A stretch of DNA of 64,000 nucleotides from Isoetes taiwanensis (GCA_021234155.1 JAJEKV010000040.1:12173072-12237071); one strand, 5' to 3'; positions 45,699 to 56,705 are shown, numbered from the stretch's first letter. Numbers and translations are program-made. The notes: generated by a model from the letters alone, not told the origin.

Positions 45699-48600
45699 CC
45701 CCCCACCAAATGACACACCGGCAAGAAGAAAAGGAGGAAGGAAGCCCGGCTGGGCGGAAACCAGCCAGCCGGAAAGTGATCCTCACGGAATGAGGTCGGG
45801 CCATTATGGTAATGAGCAATGAGGTCCCCGGGCGCGGTTTGAAGAGCCGCGTGGGTGTTGAGCCCTAGGGCGTGATGGGCCCTCAATGAGGAAGTGAGAG
45901 CCACCATGTCTTCCGTGGCAAATGGGCAAATAAGGAACAAACCGGCACTCCATGAGAAGGCAAGTTTGAAGACCAAGGCACCGACGCCGCATTCGGATTG
46001 CAAAGGAAAGATTGACGCCGCCTATTTAAAGAGCTGACCAGATGCATTTGAGAGCAGCACGTAAAACCCCGCTTTGATGGTAAATCAAGGATCGGTGAGG
46101 TGGCGGCATTCTGCAAGAAGGTGTCAAGACCATGAAGAGCATCAGCAGGCTTTTGCCAACCACGCTCATTACCGATGTAAATCCAATTTTCAGTAGTGTC
46201 CAAAGTGGCATTATCCTCCCAATTGAGCCGCCCGACAAATCGGGATCCCACCGGAGAGATCCCGTGGAGATCTGGAGGCTGAGTCGACCCCGGCCGTGGC
46301 CATCCATGACCTTCGGCCCAAAAGGGAAGACGCCAATCAGAAGAAAGGAACCGTGGGCGGGGAGGGGCTCCTAAGGAAGCATATGGAGAGGGAATCATGC
46401 CCGTGTGGTGGGGTTGCAGAGCCATGTCCCTGAATGCTTGAACAAGATTTTGATCAAGAGCACGACACCAATGGTCCCATTCTGAAGTAGAGAGTAATTG
46501 ATAGACAGGAGGATTGACCCAACCCGTGGGAATGGTCTTGCTTTCCAGAAGGCCACGGAGTTGATTGTAGCCTCCCAAGTGCTGCATATAAATCTGAGCA
46601 AACTCAAGATCATCAGGGTGCGCCAGATTTTTGTTTACCTGTTCCAACGTTTCAACCTGCCACAGAGGTAAGTGCTGAGCCAATTCAGGCATGTACTCTT
46701 GTTCAAAAGTTTGAGACTGAGCAGGATCCTGGAAATATTTGTTGGTTGGTGATAACAACCAAGCAGCATTGGAGTTGCCTCGAAAAACACGATGGGCCTC
46801 ATCCCTGAATTTATCCTGGAGATCCGCCAGGTAGAAGTCATGAAAAACAAAAGCCATGGGCTGAACAACTCGGAAGATGACTAATTCAGGATCTTCAACC
46901 GTGAGCTGATCAAAGACTAAGAGTGCACAAAATAAACCCTTGTCTTCTATAGAAAGATCCGGCCAGATCCGAAGGAAGTCCATACTTTTGAGTGGCTGTT
47001 GATGAACATTGCCATTGGCCGCGTACCATTTCAAAAGAAAGAGGTGCCGTCGGGCCACCACATAGTCAAGATAGCTGGAAGGAGTAGAGAAGTCCACCGG
47101 GATGTTGGTGGCAATGTCAAGATATCCCTCCTGTTTGGTTTGGGCTTCCTCAGCAGATTGAACTGCTTGCTGGAGCTGATGTTCAAGGTCACGGATCCGA
47201 TGCTCCTTTTCTAACAAAAGACGGACTGATCACACGAACCCGTTTACCGTGAAGCGTGGCATGTGAAGAGGATTGCCCGGAGTATGGAGGCTGGCGTGGC
47301 AATCTCCGCCATCGATGACCTTTTGTTTCTGAGCCTCCAAAAGCTGAGTCTGGAGGGACGTTAACTGATTGGTGAGCGTGGAAAGCTGAGCTTCAAGGGA
47401 GGTGAGTCGAGCTTCACGCTCAGTGAGATTTTGAACTTGAGTGCCGTGAATTGTCACAAAAGCTCGAGTACAAAGGTGTCTAGCTTAGCAATGTGTTTCT
47501 CCTTGTCACTTTGGAAGGGTATCTTTGGACTTGTTCTCGTTCCAATAAGTCCCTGAATTTCAGCTTTGGGAGTCTTCCGATCCGGTAAGTAGGCGGGTCC
47601 GATCCCCGGTTAATCGGTGAGATCTATAATGGGCCTGTAATAGAGCCGCGTGCTTTTCTTGAAGTTGGGCTTCCGTGGTTTGAACATGGGCGCGGGCAGC
47701 TTTTGAAGGTCTCTTTGAACAAAGATCGGAAGCCTCCCGGGATGCATGTAGTCGCATCGCAAATGGGCTTGAACATCTTGCCGGAATTTGTACGTGAGCC
47801 GCCGAGGATGGGGAGGTGCAGGCCCCGCTGTCTTTGCTTTGTCCGAGATTGTTGAGAGGCATGACGGGAATTGGAAGGCGTGGCCTCAGAGGGAAGAAGA
47901 GGAGACAAAGGATGACGCGTGGTCCGATGTTGAACAGTGACGAGGGAAGTTTGGCGTGAAGGTACAAAATTTTGTTGAGTTTGACGCCGGGAATGCAGAG
48001 AGCCGAGTGGAGGTATGGGAAGTGGAAGGGCTCTCAAGAACTGGAAGATAATGACGAATGAGGGCCCTGAAGATGGCCACCCACGGAAATTTCGAGGAGA
48101 CAGAGGAGGGGGTAGCCCGACGCGCGGTCTACTTCTTTGAAGAAGACGGTAGAATAAAAAAGCCGAGGCCAATCGACATGCAGAGTGGAGTGAATGGGCG
48201 ATGATGACCATATTATAAAACGGCTTATTGATGTGGGTGTTCTTAATGGAATGCCCAAGCAATTTTCGCCACGTAAACTTCACAAAAGTCTCATGGGGTT
48301 TGGCAATATTTGTGAGGCGATCTTTGGTTGGCTTGATAAGCAATAGCCAAACCGAAAGTGACATCCATGTCCCGTAAAAGCAGCCCAAGAGACGAAGGTT
48401 TTGCAAAGGGATGTGGAATACCTCAGAAATCAAATGTCGAGTAAGTAAAATGGTGGTGCCATCGACCACCGTAGCAAATCCTTCCTCGCCGTTGACGATG
48501 TGTGCGATGAACTGCCGCAATTGCGCCGGATTTGGGGCGGGAGCTCCATTTGTGAAAATTTGTAAAAAGCTTGTGGCGTTCGCAACTTCCGACTCGCACC

Positions 48601-48703
48601 AACAAGGGCCTCTCAAAGGTGGGCGCCGAAAGACACGCACTCCAAAAAGAGTCGTGATCCCTTGGAGCGTAAGCTTGAAGTGTAGAAAGTTTGGGGCAGC
48701 CAT
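45656..48703 (-). pseudogene. ORF3 of copy B, frameshifted
   Basis: Same protein as the copy-A ORF3, from the conserved Met at 48703 (MAAPNF). Open blocks: 48703-47624 (N-domain, several shifts), 47457-47230 and 47217-45883 (coiled coil and C-terminal domain, 444 codons open), then 46003-45656 (tail). The long block keeps QQAVQSAEEAQTKQEGYLDI and GWQKPADALHGLDTFLQNAA. The basic tail is lost through indels. Most lesions are one-base length changes, so some could be sequence errors. No enzyme motif; see copy A for domain description. Confidence 0.8.
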
Positions 48704-49201
48704 GGCATAAAAACGCCGGAATAGAAGGAACCGCTTTGAAGAAGGCGAGAGCGAGAAAAAAAAGAAGGGGCGCAGAGAGACGAAAAGGTTTAGGGGCGCC
48801 AAAGGTGGGGTGGGTAAGGGGCATGATAAGGGCTAAGCCGCAACCGCTGATGGTGCCAGTGTCGAAAGATGCCAAGGAGGCGATTGAGAGGCAAAAATTT
48901 GGCTAAGTCCCCAAACAACAAATGGAGAAGGAATGAACGGTGGAGATGAGGCGTGAGAGAATGATGGGATGTGACAGGTGGGCAAAGGACACACATTAAT
49001 GTTCGACGGGCGTGAAAAGAAGAAATGGCATTTAATGCTGGCAACTCGAAGTGGGATATCATTAAAAGGAATGTGTCAGAAGGTACCATGGCTAGATATG
49101 CGGCGGGAGAAAAGATTCTCATTTTAGAAACAGCCTTGCATTGCAAACACGTTGGCGATTTGTGTGATTGGTCCACGTCGACAAGGAGTTCCTCAGTTGG
49201 C
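48704..49201. other. copy B spacer between ORF3 start and antisense ORF promoter
   Basis: Sense direction: untranslated region before ORF3. Antisense direction (plus strand): upstream region of the short antisense gene, with an inverted CCAAT box (GATTGG at about 49167) and an ACGT core (CCACGTCGAC at about 49173). Confidence 0.5.
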
Positions 49202-49209
49202 TATATAAG
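49202..49209 (+). promoter_or_regulatory. TATA box of the antisense ORF, copy B
   Basis: TATATAAG, a consensus plant TATA box, 30 bases before the ATG at 49239, with an inverted CCAAT box about 35 bases further upstream. The whole arrangement is kept in copy C (57009-57002 on the minus strand). The leader would be very short if the first ATG is used; a second in-frame ATG lies at 49251. Confidence 0.6.
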
Positions 49210-49238
49210 ACGAACCGGGAGTGAAACGAAGGCATCCG

Positions 49239-49505
49239 ATGGCGCTCAGCATGGCTGCTGCTGGTTTGAACGAGAACTGCACTATGCCCACTAACTGTCA
49301 GGAGTGGATTACCTGCAAGATGAATTGTCTGGACCTCTGGCGCTGCCACAATCGTGGCCTGAGAATGGACGGCTGGTGTGCCGGGATGGCTGAACATCCC
49401 GATCCGAAGACCAACGGGATGGAGGTGGTTCTGCACCTTCACTGGGATCCTGAGCAGAACCTCTACCACATCCTGCGCATCACCTCTGCTCCAAACCCGG
49501 AGTAG
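49239..49505 (+). CDS. antisense Cys-rich ORF of the gypsy family, copy B
   Basis: An 88-residue frame on the strand opposite to gag, pol and ORF3, lying between the pol stop and ORF3. It starts MALSMAAAGLNENC and ends ITSAPNPE, with six Cys at residues 14, 20, 26, 30, 36 and 47 (spacing 5, 5, 3, 5, 10) inside a Trp-rich block (QEWITCKMNCLDLWRC). No signal peptide or known domain. Copy C has the same ORF intact with six amino-acid differences against about fourteen synonymous ones, whereas the overlapping sense frame differs at about 17-19 residues, so the antisense frame looks constrained. The Cys pattern suggests a metal-binding or disulfide mini-domain. Function unknown; an antisense regulator is one possibility. 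Confidence 0.65.
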   Translation: MALSMAAAGLNENCTMPTNCQEWITCKMNCLDLWRCHNRGLRMDGWCAGMAEHPDPKTNGMEVVLHLHWDPEQNLYHILRITSAPNPE

Positions 49506-49535
49506 AGGGTTTTTCTTCTTAGGACTTAGTAGATA

Positions 49536-49548
49536 GGGCTCTGAGCCC
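49536..49548. promoter_or_regulatory. GGGCTCTGAGCCC palindrome between convergent ORFs
   Basis: A 13-bp inverted repeat with a one-base centre, located between the pol stop (49644) and the antisense ORF stop (49505). It is kept in copy C at 56662-56674 although the flanks vary. It could be a 3'-end processing or hairpin signal for the convergent transcripts; inference only. Confidence 0.4.
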
Positions 49549-49643
49549 GTTTTTGTATATAGGCAGTGCCCATAGCGGAAATAGCTGGGCTTCGCCCTCA
49601 TTTTGTAAAAAATTTCCACCTATAATATAAATATGCCGCTGGT

Positions 49644-49987
49644 TTAGTCACTATCTGTTGTGTTCGTGTCTGGAACAGCATCTGTTTGTTGATGTGCACT
49701 TTCTGTTGTATGAAATGTTTTGAGGCGAAAGCCATTAACCAGTGTAGGTAATGGAGTTCCATCTAATTCGGCCAGCTGGAAAACGCTGGGTTTAACCACT
49801 TGGGCAATTTGATAAGGGCCAAGCCATCGAAACTTTAGTTTACCCGGAAAATTTTTGTACCGAGAGTCATAAAGAAGAACCAAATCTCCTTCTTTGAATG
49901 TTTTTGTCTTCATACGTTTGTCATGTAGAGATTTTTGCAACCGTTGTCCATGAAGAACACGAATATAAGCATCCCTTCGAAGTTCAT
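49644..49987 (-). pseudogene. pol C-terminus of copy B (integrase GPY/F tail), cut off by copy C
   Basis: The minus-strand frame runs from the insertion point at 49987 to the stop at 49644-49646. It contains KTFKEGDLVLLYDSRYKNF and KLKFRWLGPYQIAQVV (the GPY/F module that helps integrase bind DNA). It continues in frame from the block ending at 58409 on the other side of copy C once the insertion and one copy of the 5-bp duplication are discounted. Confidence 0.9.
49983..49987. repeat. target-site duplication, left copy (TTCAT)
   Basis: TTCAT directly before the copy C 5' LTR; the same five bases follow the 3' LTR at 58409-58413. A 5-bp duplication is normal for Ty3/gypsy integrases. Confidence 0.95.
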
Positions 49988-50559
49988 TGTTAGTCCTGTG
50001 CCTCCTGGTACAGGACTATTCATACATACGACGGACCAGGTCAAGCTCAAGGATCCGCAGTCAACCACGGGTCAGCCATCCAAGGCCCCGCAGAAGACCA
50101 AGCAGCAGCCTATCAAGAGGCGCCGCTCAGACAAGTGATGGGCCGTCACCGCCCGCGTCAGCGTCAGCGTGATTCTAGGCATTTCAAGAGGCACCGCCAA
50201 ACATTCCTGCAAATCAGGCCTCCTTCCAGGAGTCGGCACCGAGATCAGTCAAAGTGTCTATATTGGGCCAAAGACCATTGTACTATATATATGACTAGAG
50301 CTCGCATATGAGTTCTAGATGAGTTTTGAGTCTTGTCTCATTTTCAGTTTTCTCTCTATTGCGAGAGCTCATGTATGTTCATCATTGATATCAAGGAAGC
50401 TTATCATTTTCCTCTCATTGTCCCTTTTTGTTCTGTATACTTCTTCTTGTTCTCTTCTTGCAAATCCCGCGTGACATAGTCCCCCGGACTCTCCTGTTAG
50501 ATCCACGGGTCCTCACAGAGGGCTGTCTTCGAGGTGAGTTCGAACCTGGACCCCAAACA
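49988..50559 (+). repeat. 5' LTR of copy C
   Basis: 572 bp, TGTTAGTCC...CCAAACA. Contains a TATATATA at 50284-50291 as the likely retroelement promoter. Identical to the 3' LTR for about the first 520 bp; all differences I see lie in the last ~47 bp. It also contains the copied ORF3 tail (stop at 50136-50138). I could not identify a conventional tRNA primer site right after the LTR. Confidence 0.95.
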
Positions 50560-53500
50560 CCGCGCGCTGCGGGGTGCGATTCAATCCTACTTTCTTACAT
50601 GCGCCATATGCGTCCGAAACTTCACGCCAGAAGAACTCCTTTCTCAGACGGCATCTCGCTTGGAGCGCCATCAGCGTCGGGAAACTGTTCGCGACATGTA
50701 TGGATCTACTTATGACATTGAGGGAGGCCATCTTCGGTCTAGAGCTCAGTCGGCGCCACCCACCCCTCGTGTCCTGTCTCGTCCCAGTTCCCCGCCTCAA
50801 GCATGCAAACATTGCTCACAGCCTCAGTCACCTCATCACTATCAGGAGCCCTATCAGGCTCAACCTTCTCAACTGTACTTTCATACCCCTGAACATGCCT
50901 ACATCCATCACTCTTCAGGCCATACGCCTCTTCCTTCACAACCATCATCTCCCCCGGGTGGGCAGGGATATCCACACGTCTCTTTTGCGCCTCCCCAAGA
51001 ATTTCCTTTCCCTACCTTTCCCACTGCACTTCCTGTTTACAACCTTACAGATCTCAAAACCAATGCTCAGGTACCTTCAGTTCCTCAACCATGATCACCC
51101 CTTCATCGGGGTCCTTCGGGCACCATGCCACCTCAAACTCAACCTCAATATCCTCACTATATCGTTCTCGCCCCAGCCAAGCACTTTCACATCTACCTTT
51201 CGGACTCGGAACCGACTTATCCCACCTTTGGCAACACACTAAAGGCAAACCTTTAGACCAAAGTGCTCGAGGCCCACATGGAAGAATTTGAGGCTCTAGC
51301 TGTCCTAAATGGTCATGCGCAACCTCAATTGAAATTCCATATCTTTTCTACCACCCCTCGCGTGGTTCTCCTCATCAATGGCTCATGTCCAACAAAAGCC
51401 TTTGGAAACAAGATTGGTCCGAGATGCGAATCGCTTTTTCTTTCTCATTACGGGACCACGGATGATGATCAACTTCATCTCAAGCAACTCAATGAACTTC
51501 AACAAGAGCCCACAGAGTCAGGGATTTTGCGGATCGACTTCACATTCTCGCTAAGTAAGCTCAAGGAGTACCCAACACGAGCAGATTTTGGTCCGGTTTC
51601 TCCAAGGACTTCCTCCACGCTATTCGACTCATGATCAATGCGTCCCAAGACTTTGGAGCAGGCTATCGACCTAGTCAATCACTTTCATCAATGTTTCCTC
51701 CCGTGGCGTGGCTCTTCAAGAGCTCCCTTTCATTCCACATCATGGTTCCACAGGCGGTGTCCCGGCCTCAACACGCTTAATCCACAGTAGATCCGGATCA
51801 CGGTGCCATCTTTGCAAATACCAAGGCCATTTGGCGAATGAATGCAACTCCACCAATGGCCCACCTCATTGCAAGCGCTGCAACATGTGCAATCATGCCA
51901 CGGAAGAGTGCACTCGCACTCATCCTACACCATTCCGCAACAAATTTGTTTATCAAGTGCAAACCACACCTCAGCAACAATCGCACTATCAGCAGCCACC
52001 ACTTCAGGCGCAACCAACTCCACTTTATCCAGAATAGCGGGAGCAACAACGGGACCAAACCCCGTCCTCCTTTTTGATCCTTCCAAAGCTCAGTGTTACC
52101 ACTGTCAAGAATGGGGTCATACCACCACGGCGTGTCCTCAACTTCCACAAGTTCAGGTACAGCTTCCTGGCACCAATCAGACCACATCAGTCCGCCTCAC
52201 GGCTTACCAACTCTGGATTGCTAATGGCAAACAAGGCCCGAGACCAGTTCTTAAGAAGCCACCAAGAGCCTCAAAGAATCACGCTATCAACCAGCTCCCA
52301 TAAATCACCCTCAACCTGGATCAACAAGCACAGGAGGAAATTTTTCAGGCACTTAATCCTCCAGTCCAGCCATCCAATTGGGTAGGTTTGGTTTCACGCC
52401 AGACCAGGGCATCACGTCCCTTGACCATTATTCCAAATGGCACGCAATCTGCCTTTGCGGTTGACACCATTCCTCATGAGGAAGAAAAAAGGTTCATTTT
52501 GCACCGACTTGGAGAAACTCATGCCACATGTCATGCCTAAAGTTCGCCAAAGCATTTTGAATCTCATGCAAAAGGCTTTGAAGGCGCGACGCTAGCAAAT
52601 GTTCATGCCACCACCAGGGCTCAACAACGACATGATACACCTTCCACATCCCAACCTCCACGCTCTCAGACATATCCCAATATTGCTGCAGAGGTTGACT
52701 TACTCAAAGAAGTTGCTGCTTCACTACCACGCGACTCCAAAGACCGTGGAACCCGTGAGATCCTTTTTCTCATGTGCCTCTAGAACTCCAAGAGGGCTTC
52801 GCCAAGATCAAAATTCCCTTAAGCTTGGCAACCATTTTGAAACTCGTCCTACTCTCAAGGACCGGTTACCACTCCCAACTGATTTTTAGTTGGGGTCGTG
52901 GGCTACCTCTACACCCACGGTCCATGCCACGGTGGGTAACCAGCAAGTCAACCATGTACAAATAGACGGAGGTAGCGCAGTCAATCTCATCACGGATAAA
53001 CTCCGCAAACAAATGGGCATCAAACAACTCTTTCGTGCCCCATATGACATCAAGTTGGCTAATGGCCATATCACCAGACCTCAAGGCGTCACGCCTCTTC
53101 TTCACATCAACATTGGTGATCTCCGATTCCCAATGGAATTTGGAGTTTGGAAGGCTGGAGAAGATCCTGGTGATTATGAAATGTTGGTTGGCCGACCTTT
53201 TCTCCGCCAGGCCAAGAGTATCCATTACTGGGCCACGGATCAGTTGGTCATCACTGATGGTCACCTCAATGCCACCATGGACTTACAAACAGGCAAGATC
53301 ATTTCTGTTGAACATGCTGAACCCTCTCTCTCCGACACAGATTCTGAGGAAGCTCAGAATATTTATCACGTTCAGGCTCCACCTGCGAGTCTGCCTCTGT
53401 CATCCTACCCCGAATATGCTGATCCTTGGGGAGAAATGACTCTTGATCAGGACCAGGCTGTGGCTGCTTTGCTTGACCCTTACCTGGCTCCTTGCAATAG

Positions 53501-53905
53501 AATCCAACGTGTTGATCACTTTGCAGATGCTGAACCTCCACGCAACTCTGTTGCTGTGTCCCATTTGTCATGAAGCAACCTCTGGCTGGATGAAACTCAA
53601 AGAACCTCTCTTTTTCACCACGCAGAGTGCCACGCGATCCTCGTTATGCTTCAACCACCGCACATATTGTCCAGACACGTAATGATACCCATCATATTCA
53701 GACTCTGAAGTCGAGATCGTGGGCGTGGGCAACAATCACCGTGTCGCATTGTCGCCAATCTTCCGCCCCTTATCGTATCGGGGCCGGCCGCGCTGCTCAA
53801 AAATTCAAACACATTTTCGCCTGGAGCTACAGAGATCTTCGGGGCATCAACAAAAGCTTGGGGGAACTCACCATTCCTACCAAGTCTGATGCACGTCCAG
53901 TTTAG
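50560..53905 (+). pseudogene. gag and protease region of copy C, frameshifted
   Basis: Open blocks follow in order: 50534-51094 (Pro/His/Ser-rich matrix-like N-terminus), 51263-51634 (capsid: QPQLKFHIFSTT, LSHYGTTDDDQLHLKQLN), 51708-52037 and 51842-52303 (three CCHC knuckles: CHLCKYQGHLANEC, CKRCNMCNHATEEC, CYHCQEWGHTTTAC), then 52890-53573 with the retropepsin motif VQIDGGSAVNLIT and VGRPFLRQAKS. The frame to the RT is also broken near 53600-53940. gag packages RNA, and protease matures the polyprotein. At least five frameshifts or stops prevent a full product, so this copy would need gag from another element. Confidence 0.85.
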
Positions 53906-53941
53906 CAACGGCGATGATCGGCTCAACCCCAACTACCGCGG

Positions 53942-56566
53942 ATCGCCAAGGCAGAAATTGACAAGCTCCTTGCTGCAGGTTTGATCTATGAGGTCAAACA
54001 TTCTGAATGGGTGAGCCCTATTGTCATTGCACTCAAACACAATGGTAAGATCCGCGTCTGCGTGGACTACCGAAAACTCAATCAGGCCACGGAGCGTGAT
54101 CATTTTCCACTTCCCTTCACAGACCAGGTTCTGGAAGAGGTCGCTGGACATGAGATGTACTCCTTCATGGATGGTTTTTCTGGCTACAATCAGATCTCAA
54201 TCAAAGAATCTGATCAACTCAAGACTACTTTCACCACCCCGTGGGGCACTTTTGCCTACAAGGTGGTTCCTTTTGGCTTATCAAACTCTCCATCCACATT
54301 TCAACGCATCATGCTCTCAGTTTTTCATAATTTCATGAAGGAAAATCCCTTTTTACAAATTTTTCAAGATGACTTCTCTGCCTACAGTTCCATGGCTGAC
54401 CATTTGGATAAATTGGAACTCGTCTTCCAGAAATGTGATGAGTCAGGCATTAGTCTCAATCCTGAGAAATGCACCTTTTGCGTCACCTCAGGAGTTCTGT
54501 TAGGCCACGTTGTCAGCAAAGCAGGTATCACCACCGATCCTGCCAAAATCAGTTGTGTGCTCAAGGCTCAAGCACCAGCCAATATCAAGGAGACACGCTC
54601 TTTCCTGGGTAAGGTCAATTATTACTCCACCTTCATTCCTGGACTAGCAGCCATTGCAGATCCCATTCATAAACTCACGGGTGACGAATCCACCTGGGCT
54701 TGGAATTCCCAGGCGGATGCTGCTTTCCAACAGTTGAAGCTTTTGCTTACTCAGGCCCCGGTTCTTGTTCCTCCTCAATGGGACAAGCCCTTTCATGTTC
54801 ATGTCGATGTCTCGGCGTTTGCTATTGGAGCTGTTCTTTCGCAAGAATATGATGCGCACACTGACAAACCAAATCGATACGCCAGCCGAAAACTCAATTC
54901 TGCTGAGCGCAACTATTCTGCCACAGAGCGTGAAGCTTTGGGTCTCATTTTCTGTGTCCAACGCTTCCGTCACTACCTTTTGGGCAGTCAAATCAAGTTC
55001 TTTGTGGACCACCAAGCACTCCTTTATCTGATCAACAAGTCCACGCCCACGGGCCGCATTGCTCGTTGGGTCCTTCTTCTCCAAGAATTTGCCCCTTTTG
55101 AAATCGTTCATAAGGCCGGCAAATCTCATGTCGTCCCGGATTATCTTTCACGCATACACACAGATGATCCCTCAACTGGAGTCTCAGACGCCTTTCCTGA
55201 TGCTCAGCTCTTTTTAGTCACGGCAACACCACATTGGTTCCATGATTTTCAGCAGTACCTCCTCACAGGTGCTCTCCCACCAGAAGACGAGACGCTCTCT
55301 CCTGCCAAGCGGCAATCCCGTCGACATCAATTTCTCCGCGAGGTCCGTGACTACACCATGGTTGCAGGACATCTCTACAAAAAGGGTAAGGACACCATCC
55401 TTCGACGCTGTGTTCTACCTCATGAAGTTCCAGATATTGTTAGAGAAGCTCATCAAGGGCTAGGTGGTGGTCATTTTCATGGTGACACCACGGCACGCAA
55501 AATCCTTCTTGCTGGGTATTTTTGGCCCACGCTCTTCAAAGACGCTCACGCCCACGCCCGCACGTGTGATGCTTGCCAGCGTGTGGGACGGCCGACGGCC
55601 CGTGACGCTCTTCCCTTGACGCCGGTTGCCACGCCACTTCCCTTCAGCAAATGGGGAATGGATTTTGTGGGACCCATCGACCCTCCTGCGCGGCACACCC
55701 GTGCCCGTTACATTCTGGTTCTCACTGACTACGCTACTAAATGGGCGGAAGCTTGCGCACTTCCAGACAACACTGCAGCAAGCACAGCCAGGGTCCTTTA
55801 TCAACAAATCATCACGCGCTTCGGCTGCCCCACGGAGCTGGTCAGTGATCGTGGTGTCCACTTTATCAATCATACCATCAAGGAACTGACGGATTATCTC
55901 CTGATACATCATCACAAGAGCACACCTTACTATCCTCAAGGTAATGGTTTGGCAGAAAGCACCAACAAAACTCTGGTCACCATTCTCAAGAAAATTTGTG
56001 ACGCTTCACGCACAGACTGGCAAACAAAACTTCCTACTGTTCTTTGGGCCTACAATACTTGTTTCAAAATTGCTACAGGACACACTCCTTTCAAATTGGT
56101 TTATGGTCAGGAAGCTCTCATGCCGTTTGAATACATCCTTCCAACACTCCGTTTTCAACTAGCTACTACCAATAATCCACCTGCTGCACTCAAAGAAAGG
56201 GTCTATCAGTTGGAACAGTTGGATGAACTTAGAAGGGATGCTTATATTCGAGTCCTTCATGGACAACAGTTGCAAAAATCTTTACATGACAAACGTCTGA
56301 AGACAAAAACATTCAAAGAAGGCGATTTGGTTCTTCTTTATGATTCCAGGTACAAAAATTTTCCGGGCAAACTTAAGTTTCGTTGGCTTGGGCCTTATCA
56401 CATTATTCAAGTGGTTCGACCCAGCGTTTTCCAACTGGCTGAGTTAGATAGCACTCCATTACCTACATTGGTTAATGGTTTTCGCCTCAAAACATTTCAT
56501 CATACAGAAAGCGACAATCAACAAACAGATACAGTTCAAGAAGCAAACACCACAGAAAGTGACTAG
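53942..56566 (+). CDS. Ty3/gypsy pol of copy C: RT, RNase H, integrase
   Basis: An open frame of about 870 codons; no ATG near its start because the frame upstream (gag-protease) is shifted, and residue numbers here count from 53981. RT: VDYRKLNQAT at 29-37, MDGFSGYNQI at 63-72, catalytic FQDD at 128-131 (most relatives have YxDD or FMDD). RNase H: Asp276, Glu318, Asp343. Integrase: zinc-binding H491, H498 or H500, C529, C532; catalytic Asp561 (MDFVG), Asp623 (SDRG), Glu659 (D-x35-E). A GPY/F module lies near 805; no chromodomain follows. The frame has no lesion and all catalytic residues are present, so it may be enzymatically competent if translated. Confidence 0.93.
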   Translation: MAKAEIDKLLAAGLIYEVKHSEWVSPIVIALKHNGKIRVCVDYRKLNQATERDHFPLPFTDQVLEEVAGHEMYSFMDGFSGYNQISIKESDQLKTTFTTPWGTFAYKVVPFGLSNSPSTFQRIMLSVFHNFMKENPFLQIFQDDFSAYSSMADHLDKLELVFQKCDESGISLNPEKCTFCVTSGVLLGHVVSKAGITTDPAKISCVLKAQAPANIKETRSFLGKVNYYSTFIPGLAAIADPIHKLTGDESTWAWNSQADAAFQQLKLLLTQAPVLVPPQWDKPFHVHVDVSAFAIGAVLSQEYDAHTDKPNRYASRKLNSAERNYSATEREALGLIFCVQRFRHYLLGSQIKFFVDHQALLYLINKSTPTGRIARWVLLLQEFAPFEIVHKAGKSHVVPDYLSRIHTDDPSTGVSDAFPDAQLFLVTATPHWFHDFQQYLLTGALPPEDETLSPAKRQSRRHQFLREVRDYTMVAGHLYKKGKDTILRRCVLPHEVPDIVREAHQGLGGGHFHGDTTARKILLAGYFWPTLFKDAHAHARTCDACQRVGRPTARDALPLTPVATPLPFSKWGMDFVGPIDPPARHTRARYILVLTDYATKWAEACALPDNTAASTARVLYQQIITRFGCPTELVSDRGVHFINHTIKELTDYLLIHHHKSTPYYPQGNGLAESTNKTLVTILKKICDASRTDWQTKLPTVLWAYNTCFKIATGHTPFKLVYGQEALMPFEYILPTLRFQLATTNNPPAALKERVYQLEQLDELRRDAYIRVLHGQQLQKSLHDKRLKTKTFKEGDLVLLYDSRYKNFPGKLKFRWLGPYHIIQVVRPSVFQLAELDSTPLPTLVNGFRLKTFHHTESDNQQTDTVQEANTTESD

Positions 56567-56705
56567 AAAGGCGGCATCTTATATTATAGTGGATATTTTT
56601 TTACAAAATGCGGGCACAGCCCAGCTAATTCCGCTATGGGCACTGCCCTATATACAAAAATGGGCTCAGAGCCCTATCTACTAAAAACCTAAGAGGAAAA
56701 ACCCT
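56567..56705. other. copy C spacer after pol, including the palindrome
   Basis: Short non-coding stretch between the pol stop and the end of the antisense ORF, carrying GGGCTCAGAGCCC at 56662-56674. Well conserved with 49510-49640 of copy B. Confidence 0.6.

Noticed and set aside
49119-49619. Sense-strand open frame overlapping the antisense Cys-rich ORF as the real gene
   Set aside because: It is open in both copies but accumulates about three times as many amino-acid changes as the antisense frame; more likely a shadow.
50534-50560. LTR-internal ATG as the true gag start
   Set aside because: The frame begins in the patch of the 5' LTR that differs from all other LTRs, so the ATG is not a family feature.
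50560-50600. iMet primer-binding site for copies B and C
   Set aside because: TGGTATCAGAGC is absent next to these LTRs; no other tRNA match could be argued by eye.
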